From Telmatactis stephensoni (taxonomy: Eukaryota > Cnidaria > Anthozoa > Actiniaria > Isophelliidae), in assembly GCA_029948255.1 (NCBI GenBank), contig JALIZF010001834.1, positions 112,501 to 176,500 on the forward strand: a stretch of DNA of 64,000 nt, given 5' to 3'. Under the pieces are notes generated by a model. That model made no database searches. It saw nothing but the letters and a program-made list of their open reading frames with translations, and was not told where the DNA came from. A program made the position numbers and the translations under genes. Shown one piece after another: positions 12,861 to 23,425 of this stretch (positions are counted from its first letter, which is position 1; the number at the start of each line of letters is the position of its first letter).

Positions 12861-13241
12861 TCCCGGCCATACCAATCGATAAAAATCGATCATCGGAAAC
12901 TAATCGAATTAATCGATATTAATCACTTGATTAGTATTGATTAATATCGGAAATCGATGAAAATCGATACTCACAACCCAAGTTACTCTAATCATATCGA
13001 TTATTATCGATTTTCATCGATTTTCATCGATTATCATCGATTATTATCGATTCTTACATTCGCCACGGGTTTGAAGCTTATCGATGAAAATCGATGATAA
13101 TCAATAATAATCGATACTCACACATTTCTGAGTTATCGATTTTCATCGATTTCCGATATTAATCGATTGATTAATATTGATTATTATCGATTTTTATCGA
13201 TTTTTATCGATTATCGGAATTATCGATTGGTATGGCCGGGA
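12861..13241. mobile_element. MITE-like element built from repeated ATCGAT motifs
   Basis: Perfect 20 bp ends: TCCCGGCCATACCAATCGAT at 12861 and its complement at 13222-13241. Nearly all of the interior is made of ATCGAT, AAAATCGAT and TTAATCGAT words in both orientations. No reading frame of note. It lies between SET and the presumed KIF1 3' end. Confidence 0.88.
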
Positions 13242-13532
13242 TTTTAGTAAAGCAAGCATACGTCTTAAAAACAACGCGATAATTAGACTGCTATTTGTTG
13301 TTTATGGATTTTCTTATTCTTTTTGCAAGCCCTATGCGCTGTTCAACTAAGAAAACAAATTTAGCAGGGCTCTAGCTAAACATTTTCTAACTTAGTTGAA
13401 ACTCAGACCTAAGGATCATGCTGGCATTTAAACAGGAAGCCGCCGAAGGCTTATTTCATCAGTTATTAAAATCAAGCCCTTCTGACAGATTTTTTATACG
13501 CGCTTATCAGTTTGTTCGTTTGTTCACTCACA

Positions 13533-13931
13533 GGCAGCCCAAGCTCTTATTCTGTGGTATTGTATTACAACGAACGATTGTTTTCTGAACTGAACATTAA
13601 CGGTCATATTTTACATCCTTAAAATATGGTACTTATGTGAATAAAACTCACTTAACTCGATAACATGTTGTGTCATATATTACTTGGCCGAGTTTGAAGT
13701 CATTTGGGTGAGTTTTCACTGAGTTATCCTTGTTTTGCTCCCCCCACTATAAAGAATCACAAGGCGGCACACCAGGCCGGTGTCGCTACTGGTGTGCAGC
13801 CTTGGGATTCTTTATCAGTTTTATTCACATAAGTACAATATTTTAAGGATGTAAATTATGACCGTTAATGTTCCGTTAAAACAATCGTTCGTTGTAATAC
13901 AATACCACAGAATAAGACTCCTTGGGTTGCC
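13533..13931. repeat. ~400 bp foldback element
   Basis: Arms of about 115 bp: left contains TATTCTGTGGTATTGTATTA and CATCCTTAAAATATGGTACT; right contains their near complements (13820-13925). The centre is GC-richer, with GGTGTCGCTACTGGTGTGCA. Confidence 0.87.
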
Positions 13932-14139
13932 TGTGGTTCACTCTACTTTGTAGGGTGTTTTTCAGTAAATAAGATAACGAATAAAAGAATTACATTAACA
14001 GCTTTAATCATCTAATTTGTCTCTTGTAGCACTTATCGATAAAGGAGTTAACGTGTTTACGATTCGTTCAATCGTTTGTGTTTGAGTTAATTGGTACATT
14101 TTAGGGCTAAAACCATGTGCTGCCACGCCCACTTGGATA

Positions 14140-14470
14140 AGACATGGGTGCCTTTTAGGGGTCCTTTTTCAAAATTTTCGGCGAGCATTCCCACCCTTCT
14201 ATAGGAGTACCCCCCACCCCCCGAGTGACTAGCTTATAGTTCAAAACATCAACACCTCAATTAGCTTAAATCAAAATCTCACGTCAAATTGAAATACGGC
14301 GCCTCTGCACATGTACTGACGACCAGCTTATAGTATATCTGGTAGTCCAATAAAATTTGAGACACCCTAAAAGGTATCAGATCGCTGATCGATTTTGACC
14401 CCTCAAAAGTACGACAAGCATCTTCCGTTCGACCTTAACCGATCGATGCCCCCCCCCTCCCCTCCCCGGA
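14140..14470. repeat. CCTAAAAGGTACC element, copy 2 (degraded)
   Basis: Contains GGGTGCCTTTTAGGGGTCC, GGCGAGCATTCCCACCC and ACACCCTAAAAGGTATCAG, and is flanked by C runs as in the 2990-3322 copy. More diverged than that copy. Confidence 0.7.
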
Positions 14471-14599
14471 AGCTGACTCGAAAATAACATGGCGTTCTCT
14501 TATTGGGCTACTTTCTCTGCAGGCCTAGTTAATTGGCCGGTAACAAAACGAGCAAGGGACTGGATCCAAGTTTGAAAAACCAACTTAATTAAGGTTTTC

Positions 14600-14880
14600 A
14601 AACCATACATAATACCTATTTCATGGATTAGAGTGATGGCATTTAATCCGTGAAATAGATATTCAGTAGTCTAACAGATATTAGTAGACACTATTTCCAC
14701 TGTTTTCTTTTGTTTTGATTAGACTATTAGACACTGACTATTAGATTTTGTTTCATGGATTAAGTGCCATCACTCTAAGTGCCATCACTCTAGTGTGTAA
14801 TAGTTTAATAGACACAAAAGAAAACAATGGAAATAAGGTCTACTAGTGTCTATTAGTGTTTTTTTTTGCAATCACTCTAG
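14600..14880. repeat. Interleaved inverted repeats with TTTCATGGATTA words
   Basis: CTATTTCATGGATTAGAGTG (14618) recurs in inverse (TTTAATCCGTGAAATAGAT) and again at 14750. GCCATCACTCTA is repeated at 14767 and 14780. Looks like a composite of two nested foldbacks. Confidence 0.6.
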
Positions 14881-16036
14881 GAGGCTATGATAGAAAACTC
14901 GAGAAACAAGCCCAATGGTTAGAGTGAAAGATCACATTCAATTCCTGGAGGTTGTAATCTGAAATGAGATTCACCAATTTTATCTCTATAATTCACTTTA
15001 ATTCATTTAAAAAATATTTTTTGAATTGACTAGCTGTTTTAATAATAATTGTTTAAATTTAAAAATTACTAATCCGGTTTCATTCCCTGAGCATATCCTC
15101 ATTTATCTAAGCACTGCAAAAAGTACAAAATAAATACATAAGAAATGGCTTTCTCTATCGACAACATATTTGAAAATAAAATAAATGCAATTTATGTTAA
15201 TTGCAAAACCTCAACTTAAAAAAAGTATCCACTTTTTACAAATTCCAAGGAGTTTTCGTCCCGGTTATTGCACTGTCTATAAATTAATCTTAAAATTTAA
15301 CCTCAAGTTAAGACCCGACATACGATACAACTGTTCTTGCAAAGTTGTGAACAACAACAGAACTCCACCCTATCAACTGTTAAAATAAATAACTGTTTAT
15401 TTATGTGTCCAAGTCTTCTAGCGCTTGCGCACTAATTGGGGACACTGTACTTTCTCACACACTACCTCTTCATTAAGTATTTTGCAAATAATCATTCGAC
15501 TCACATGTTAATGTGTAAGGCCTGGTATTCACTAGCCACGCAAGTATAAGTGCAAACAGCATACTCCGTTTTCACTGACATAACAGGGACGCAAGTACAA
15601 GAAAAAGAAAAATGTTTGATCCTTGCGCTTGCGCTTAATAGTGCTTATGTCGCAGTGATAACCAGGCCTGTTGCAGAAGCAGAATGGTGACGAAATAGCA
15701 ATGGCTTTCGCTTTGCGTTTCACACTTGATCTTTTCCAGCCTGCAGTTTTAAAAAGGCGCTCAAGTCTTAGCCAGTATCTATATTTGTACTGTTACACCC
15801 TCAAAACTATCTTGTTGCGTGCAGCAACATTTGCATCGTACGTCCGTGCCTTAAGCACTTTAAATTAGAGACATTCATGTACATCATCCTAATAAGATGT
15901 TTCCATTGGACGCGCCTTAAATAAAAGCTACAGCATCTTCGTATACAAATTCAACTGTGTCTATACGTAAAGACCTGTTAATTAAGACCTCCATTAATTC
16001 TACACAGGGCGCATCAGAGCAAATTTCATTTAACTA
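14880..16036. other. Intergenic stretch, nothing recognised
   Basis: AT-rich sequence between the SET promoter side and the last KIF1 exon found. No exon, RNA gene or repeat array could be supported, although the missing KIF1 terminal exon should lie between about 12.3 and 18.2 kb. Confidence 0.5.
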
Positions 16037-16171
16037 TAGAGGGATTTCACGGCAGCCATGTTTGTGGTCAAAATAATAGACCTTTTCTCCCATGAGAAAT
16101 GAAATCTTTTGTCATTCAAAAACTTTCTATTGTACTTGCCCACAAACATGGCTGCTATGAAATCCCTCTAT
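16037..16171. mobile_element. Palindromic MITE 'GGATTTCACGGC', copy 1
   Basis: Ends TAGAGGGATTTCACGGCAGC and the complement-like GCTGCTATGAAATCCCTCTA. The arms also contain CATGTTTGTGG / CCACAAACATG. A diverged second copy lies at 53997-54135 in a KIF1 intron. Confidence 0.85.
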
Positions 16172-16487
16172 TCAAAAGTCCTTGTCGTGCAGTGTCTAAG
16201 CGTTCTGATTGGATAAGAAGTAACCAATCAAAATGCTGACACACGGTACAACATGATACGGGCTTTTTCATAGTCGTACGAAATTTGCTTTGACTCTCAC
16301 GTGACTATGTTCTTGTATCTTGTAATACCAAACCAAAGGTTTACACCTCTGATTAATTCTTTGGTTATCGAGAACTTCGTAGTAAACTTGATCTTTTGGA
16401 CCTGTGAACATGAACATGAACATGAACAAAACATGCTTGTATTGAAGCTTAGGCCAGAATGCATCATCTCGGTTCTCTTAGAAAAGG

Positions 16488-16680
16488 TCTATGGACCCAT
16501 TGAAAATAGCCCCCCAATGTATATGTTGCCCGGCCTCACCTCATCGTACACAAAAGTAATGCATGAGTATATCACTATTCATGGACCTATCGAAAATAGC
16601 TCTCTACACATAAGTTCCCTCACCTTATCGTACCCATAAGTAATGGGTTTAAAGCATACAACCATTCATGAACCTCGTTC
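16488..16680. repeat. Two-copy tandem repeat (~88 bp)
   Basis: CTATGGACCCATTGAAAATA (16490) recurs as CATGGACCTATCGAAAATA (16579), followed in both by CCTCACCT(T/C)ATCGTAC. A third partial start is at 16667. Confidence 0.6.
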
Positions 16681-17338
16681 TCTTTATCAGATACTGGTTG
16701 TAGAAGATAGTGTCCTTGTCGACTTCGAAGCGAGAAAACTCTATGAGTCTGAATAAAGAGTGAAATACAGTGAGTTGTCTTTGGACAGTTGAGAAACCCT
16801 AGAAAATATTATGGTTTCGAGTGATGTTATCATCATTTAAGATTGCTTCCTACATGATAACAACGATCGCTGCAAAATATGTTCATCAATTGCAACGATC
16901 ATATGGAAACCATATGCACAAATTAATTTTACAACACTTGGTACTAATCTCGTGATCTGATTGGTTGATTAGAGTGTGTCAATAAGAGGACAGACACTTT
17001 GTTGACGCGTTTCAGCGCGCGCGCTCGTTCTGTTGCCCCGTTTGAAAAGGATTTTTTAACTTTTATCTCAAAGAATTGTTGTAAAAAACGCTGCGCTCGT
17101 GATTCCACTTGAGTTTTGAACATTTTATGACGTCAAGAGTGTGTCAATAAGAGGACAGACAACTCAAAACCATCTTCAATTTGTTAACTTTATAAAACAA
17201 CTATGATATAGCGCGCGCTCTGATTGGCCAAAGGACGCGTGTCGCGCGTTCTCTATGAGAACACACAGCACGCGCGCACATTTTCAAACTTTCTTCAACG
17301 AAAAAAGAAAATAAAACTTCAATTTTATTTTATAAAAG

Positions 17339-17508
17339 AAATAGAAAACTCGGCAACAGTGCTATGTTGAGTTATAGAAGCACGCGAGAATTGTACATGT
17401 AAGAAGACTCGAGAAGTGTCGTGCTTCTCCTAACACTTCTCTCGTCTTCTTACAATTCCCGCGTGCTTCTATAACTTAACATAGCACGCTGCCTCGTTTT
17501 CTATTTCT
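17339..17508. repeat. 170 bp near-perfect palindrome
   Basis: Left arm: GAAATAGAAAACTCGGCAAC, AGTTATAGAAGCACGCGAGA, AGAAGACTCGAGAAGTGT. The right arm repeats these in complement, ending CTCGTTTTCTATTTC. A loop of only a few bases separates the arms at about 17425. Confidence 0.85.
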
Positions 17509-17826
17509 ACAATCGATCGCATCATAGAGACAGATTTCAGTGTTCTATCTCGAGGTGTTTTCATATAATCGTTACGATTGCTGAACACACTTTTCAGCGA
17601 TCGTAACGATCATATGGAAACAAAACTTTAAAGAGATACGCCCTAGCCAACTCGTGGATTGGTGGGTTTCAAGAACGTCATTTTTGATGTCATCTTCTTC
17701 CAATACTCACGTACACCTCAAATGTGATCTATCGTTTCATATCGTATCATATCTACCATCCTTTGCAAGAATCACTTCATGTTGGGATTTCAAAATGCCC
17801 TTGATAGTACCAAGTCAATTGGTGTT

Positions 17827-18002
17827 ACAGTGCAAATCGAAAAACCGTGGGCACCTAGAAATATTTTAGGAATGTCTCTCGACCATTCAGAAGGTTGATC
17901 GTTATCTTTGTGGTTAGAGAACCATTTCTGATTGGCCAAAAATTAACAGACACATTCCTGAAACATTTCTAGGTGCCCACGGTTTTTTCGATTTGCACTG
18001 TA
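17827..18002. mobile_element. MITE with 38 bp inverted ends
   Basis: Left end ACAGTGCAAATCGAAAAACC, then GTGGGCACCTAGAAAT. The right end is the complement, finishing GATTTGCACTGT. The centre contains CTGATTGGCC. It lies 230 bp past the last KIF1 exon found. Confidence 0.88.
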
Positions 18003-18016
18003 ATTTAGAAAAAAAT

Positions 18017-18202
18017 AAAACTCGATCCGTCCACACTAGTGCGGATAAATTCAAAACGTATTTTTCTATGTTTTCGCACCTTAGCCGAAACTAGAAAAAC
18101 ATCCTTTTAGAGTGGACCACAGGCATAAACCGTAAGAAAATAAGAATAAAATGCGACGCGTTACGTTTTTAAATTTATAGCCAGAGTAAGTGTGGACGTA
18201 GC
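18017..18202. mobile_element. MITE 'GGCTACGTCCACACT', copy 1
   Basis: Left TCCGTCCACACTAGTGCGGA, right AGTGTGGACGTAGCC. The same end design is seen at 19632-19818 (GGCTACATTCACACTACTCC ... TAGTGTAGACGTAGCC). Interiors are poorly conserved. Confidence 0.7.
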
Positions 18203-18233
18203 CAACAAATTCATCACACTATAATCATATTAC

Positions 18234-21200
18234 CGTTCGCATGCTCTGGTCCTCAGAACATTCCACTTTAGAGTTCTTTAGGTTAATTACAAAATGCTCA
18301 ATCTGTGAAAACACATAGAACAAGATAAATGTGGAATTTGATTAAGGTTTTCCTGTCACACTGGAGGTTGAACAGGCAAGTACACTTTCTTGCTCCTCCC
18401 TCTCTCCCTAACTAATGTTGTTGCTAGAATAGGCCCTCTACATCAACCAATCACATAATCCAAATCCGCAATACTGCATGGCAAAAGAATACGAAACAAA
18501 AGAGCTTCAATCAGTCAAGATCGACTTGTCTTTCTTTCACGTCACACGTGTGCACATTGCCATGCTGTATACAGTACGGCGGATTTTGTACCACGCGACT
18601 GGGGTGATGCAAAGGGACCATTGACAAATACATTGCAACCCCCTGAAACGGCCACCCTGGGACAGATTAAGTGACCGATGATTCTGAATCACCTATTCTT
18701 GGTTTGCGACTATTCCCACGGCAGCCATGCTGGTGGTCTTGACAAAGAAAACCACCACCGTGACTGGTGGACCTTTTGTTCAATATACTCTCCTGGGAAT
18801 GGTTGCAAACCAATAATTGCAATATCCACTCACCGGGTCATTCTGATGATTATGGAACAACACGTATGGCTTCCGTACGACCTGGTGATGCAAACAAAAA
18901 CGACACTAGCAACAATTCTTAGTGGTATCTAACTGTTTTATTATAATATAACATCGTCTGGGTAGGCCTGTTGTAAGCCCAAATCTTACTGTTCAACTTG
19001 GGAGACCATTAAGGGCGGGAGTAAGCGAGATTCGGCGGTATTTGAGTTTTCTTTTTTTTCGGTGAGTAGGGGTGGGGTGGAGTGGGCCCGTGGAAAAGGG
19101 CGAAGAGGGGAAAGAGTTAATTATCAATGAAATACTTTTCTTGAATCATTCACAGCACAGGAATGTATATTCTGCTACAGCATAGCAAAATGTAACAAAG
19201 CTTATCACAGGGAAAGTTGAAATGCCTAGGTGCACGCCCTACGAGTGCCAGGAAAAAAAACCCTTGCGTAAGTCGGATTCGAACTAATTCGTTCATAATT
19301 TCTTTCAGTACTAGCTCATACTTTGAAAGAGTTAAACTATGGCACGACACTCTATGGGATGGCACGGTATACATAGCATGGAGTATTATGGCATGACATC
19401 ATCTCAATCCGTGTTTACACGAAAAGTGTTTTGGGCACGGCACTCGCAAATCTGGGCAGCCGTGCCTAACATTTAAGGCACGCTACCTCAATCTTTATCG
19501 TGTAAATAGAATGTGTTTGGCACAGGGTTCCCAAAATTTTAGGTTGCCAGGAACTTCTGAATAGGTAGACGGGGTTCGCTTGCTGGAGATGCCGTGCCCA
19601 CAACATGCTCTCGCCATGTAAACCGGGCTTAAGGCTACATTCACACTACTCCTGATCAATTTAAAAAGACATCTTTTTTTTTTTGCTACAGTTATGTCTC
19701 CCGTCCACACTAAAGAGGAGCTTTTCTTTTATTTAAAATAACATCGTTTTAATGTCGAAATCCAGAGAAAGCTGAGGGGGAAAAGGAAATTTTATCTGGA
19801 TTAGTGTAGACGTAGCCAAAAACACTGCAGGACACAACCTACCACCCAGAGTTTCTTCCACCGACAGGAACTGTCGTCCATGACCGCTAGATAGCCAGTT
19901 TTAGCAACAACTGGGCTGAAAAGATACAGAGGGAGCGCATTTAGAAACCACCCTGACAAACCCAACCCAATCCATAATTCAAACCCATCCATCACAAACA
20001 AAAGAAAAAAAAGAACGCAAGAAAGAAAGAAAGAATGAACGAACGAAAGAACGAACGAAAGAAAGAAAGAATGAACGAACGAAAGAACGAACGAAAGAAA
20101 GAAAGAAAGAAAGAAAGAAAGAAGGAAAGAAGGAAAGAAAGAAAGAAAGAAGGAAAGAAAGAATGAATGAAAGAAAGAATGAATAAAAGAAAGAAAGGAA
20201 GAACGAACGAACGAACGAAAGAAAGAAAGAAAGAAAGAAGGGAGGGAGGGAGGGAGGGAGGGAGGGAGGGAGGGAGGGAGGGAGGAAAGAAAGAAAGACT
20301 GGTTATGATTGGCCGACCACGTCTGATTTTCATTCGATTCGAGCGAAACTAAAGGACACGGATTGGGAAGGGAGCGAAAATGGATTGCTGCCACTAAACG
20401 ATCTGAGCAACCTTAACTTTTAACTGCCTAACCCCCCTGAACGTCCTCTTGATGATAACACCACTAAGGCAGACAACATTTGGTACTTACTTTTTTCGTA
20501 TTTCTTTCATGACAGGTACAAAGTATTCTGATCTAATGACGTCATCACTTGACCTGACCTCATTTGTCGACTGTGCAGTGGACGATTGAGTCTGTCAAAC
20601 AAACATAAATCTCGATTTTAGTTCAGAAAATGTTTCTCGCAAAGCTGTGCGCAAAGGAGGCAAAAATTGCATCGAGTCAGCGCAAGAAAGTGTAAATCAT
20701 TGTTATATAAAGTGCCAACCAGAAAATCATTGGATATAATTTAACAAAGCAGAATGACAAAACCCACTGTAAGAATGGTTGGCAGATTGTAAACTGTAGA
20801 GTACTTACAGGATTGGCCGTCTTCTCGAGGTATGGATTTTTATGCGCTAACATGGGGAAGGTACCCAACTGGCTATATATGCGATTTAGCACTTTTCTAT
20901 ACTCAGTTCCTATGGACTCGATAAGTACTTACCAACTGATGGAAGTCTTTCACAGCTTTCTTTGAAGTCAGAAAATGCAAACACTAAAACAAAAAATAAC
21001 TGATAATTTAGGGTTAATAATTTAAGGTGATTTCATTCGATAAATCATGTTTTAGAATGAGAATACACGAAATGAGATGCTTTAGTTTATTCACATAAAG
21101 ACAAGAAAAATGGGTTCAAATCTATATGTGATAAAGAAGACAAACTCAAGAGTGTTTCCGTGTATTCTAATTCTAGTGGAACGGGCTCTTTGAAACACAC

Positions 21201-23425
21201 CCTTTCACAGCGTTATAACTGACTTACGATATACGCAGACTTAGTATTGCATTTATCACATAGGTGCAAGCAAAGACAAGCTGACTGCTAATGATATCAG
21301 GATGTTTTTTCTAAGTGACAAACCTTCGTTAGAGTACTGTTTGGTTCAAAGAACATGAAGGGCAATGTCTGTCTGCCATTTGATGACATTTAAGTCGCTG
21401 TTACACTGTGCAATTTTCTCAGCAGCTTGTCTCGCAACAGCGTTGCAAAACAAGTTGCAGAGAAAATTATGGCGCTGTTACACTGTGCAATTTTCCCCAG
21501 CAACTTGTAATATTTTTGGCCGAGGCAAGCTGGGAGAGAGATTCAAGATGGCTCCTCAGAGCGAAATGAGAAATTGCGCATGCACTCGTAGAAAACGTGC
21601 CTCAAAAATTGCGAGGAAAGTTGCTGGAGGGGTAATACACTGTGCAATGGCATTGCAAGTTGCTGCAATGCGTTGCGAAAAGTAGACGTGAGTTCTACTT
21701 CATGCAACGCTACGCGCAACAACAACAACAACAACAACAAAAAAATTGCGAGACAATCCCCGTTACACTGTTCAATCCTCCAGCAACTTGTTTCGCAACG
21801 CCGTTGCGAGACAAGTTGCTGAGAAAATTGCACAGTGTAACAGCGCCTTTAGTGACATTCGTTAACTTTTATCAGCTGCGCATTCAAAGCCAACCGGTCA
21901 CATCCAGGTGACATCTTGGAGTTTGAATTTTATATGATTACCATGATACTCGGTCTTCATTAACACGATATGCGTGCATGCTTAATTCAGAAATGAACTG
22001 CCGATGACCACAACAAACTATGATTTGAATTCTAGATAATAATTTACAAGTGATGATGATCGGAAGGCAATGTACTTTTGCGTGACGCGTGATTGCGCAA
22101 TTGCAGCGTGATAATAATAGATAATGATTTACAAGTGAGTGTGATTGGATGGCAATGTACTTTTGCGTGGCGCGTGATTGCGCAATTGCAGCATGATAAT
22201 AATAGATAATAATTTACAAGTGACTGTGATTGGATGGCAATGTACTTTTGTGTGACGCGTGATTGCTCAAAAACTAGCGCTTGATGCGTAATTGCGTTAC
22301 AAAGTCAGCTGCGTGATAGTGTGATTGCGTTAAATTTTGCTGGTTGGAGCAAAATTACTACGAGCTCCCTTTGTTGCCTTGTTCCATAACTGAATTTTAT
22401 TTTAATCAGTTCAGTGGATCTCAGGATATCCTTCGATTTACTTTCGGGGTACCCAAGGGGAATGCAATGAGTTAACGAAGAAAGGAAAGCTTGTGCAACG
22501 ACTGTATGGTGTAATCATGCAAAGATAGTATTATTGAAGTGCTGTTAGCCTGAAAACTCTAGACTGGAACAAAACGCAATCGTTGAGACGGATCATAATC
22601 TGTACAGCTATATCGCAAAAAGTTTTCATTTTGGCCTGAGAATTACTATTAAAAGTGCAGTTCGTACGTAGAAATCTGTGAAAACATCAGAAAATATCTA
22701 TGTAGATATTAAATGTTGCTCTGCTTAAAATGGGGTATGACATCTTGCGAAACTGCGCCGTGCCATACCATATACTAAAACATTCGACTTTCCACGCTAG
22801 CTTATAGCCAGTTGTTTTTATGTTTTCAAGTTTTAGATTTTGGACTTGAACTATTAACCTATTAAACCTATCGAGAAATAGGATTACGACTTGCAGGGAC
22901 AGTTGAATCTGCAAATCAACTGCACGTTCCACAAATTGAATTCCTTAACGTGTTAGGTCTCCGATATTCTCGTCCCGTTCCCATGATGTTACTTTGCCCA
23001 CCGTGCAGTAAAAAAAAGAAAAATAATCATGCACCACATCAATTATTATTCTCATAAAACCGGTCAGGTCAGGTCCAAGCTAACAGCACGTTCAATTATG
23101 TACGATAAAATAAAAATAAATGAAAAACTTAAAGTGATAGAAAACTAGGAATGTAGGAATCTACCTTTCGTAAAAGACATTCCTGAGTCTTTTCATTGTG
23201 AATGTCGTTATTAAACGCTCTTTGTTTGCCTACCGAAAGCGAGCAGACAGACAGACAAGATGTATTAAGTGACAGCCAAACCGTGGAGGACTGGTTTGTA
23301 GGAAGGCTCCTGCTGCATGATGGGTCGGCAAAAATAGCTACGTCACTCGATGGAACCAGCTTTGCTGTGCATTCAGGTTCTCGAAGATGTTCTGCTACGG
23401 TTAAAATATGGCGGGCCTTGCCGAC
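18234..23425 (-). CDS. KIF1: KIF1 exons 37-42: distal stalk and PH domain (3' end missing)
   Basis: Exons 23425-23165 (87 codons, [12 protein letters not shown] to KTQECLLRK), 20983-20933 ([17 protein letters not shown]), 20591-20491 ([15 protein letters not shown]), 19915-19843 ([14 protein letters not shown] then RWKKLWV), 18881-18834 (48 bp, [16 protein letters not shown]) and 18302-18234 ([20 protein letters not shown]). The last three rebuild strands 1-5 of a PH domain, the lipid-binding cargo domain of KIF1A and UNC-104. The expected C-terminal helix (DWLYAF in human) was not found to the left. It may be diverged, disrupted by the dense elements at 17.3-18.2 kb, or lie farther left before SET. 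Confidence 0.88.

Noticed and set aside
18678..18932. 84-codon plus-strand frame
   Set aside because: It overlaps a MITE and the real KIF1 exon 18881-18834 on the other strand; a shadow frame.
19801..20394. 197-codon minus-strand frame rich in Phe, Leu and Ser
   Set aside because: Its middle is the GAAA/GGGA simple repeat. Its C-terminal part does contain the real KIF1 PH exon (19915-19843), but the frame as a whole is not a gene.
21365..21911. Several 85-106 codon frames (also at 31028-31562)
   Set aside because: Repeat-derived: the same frames appear in both copies of foldback family A because of its inverted structure, without domain signals.
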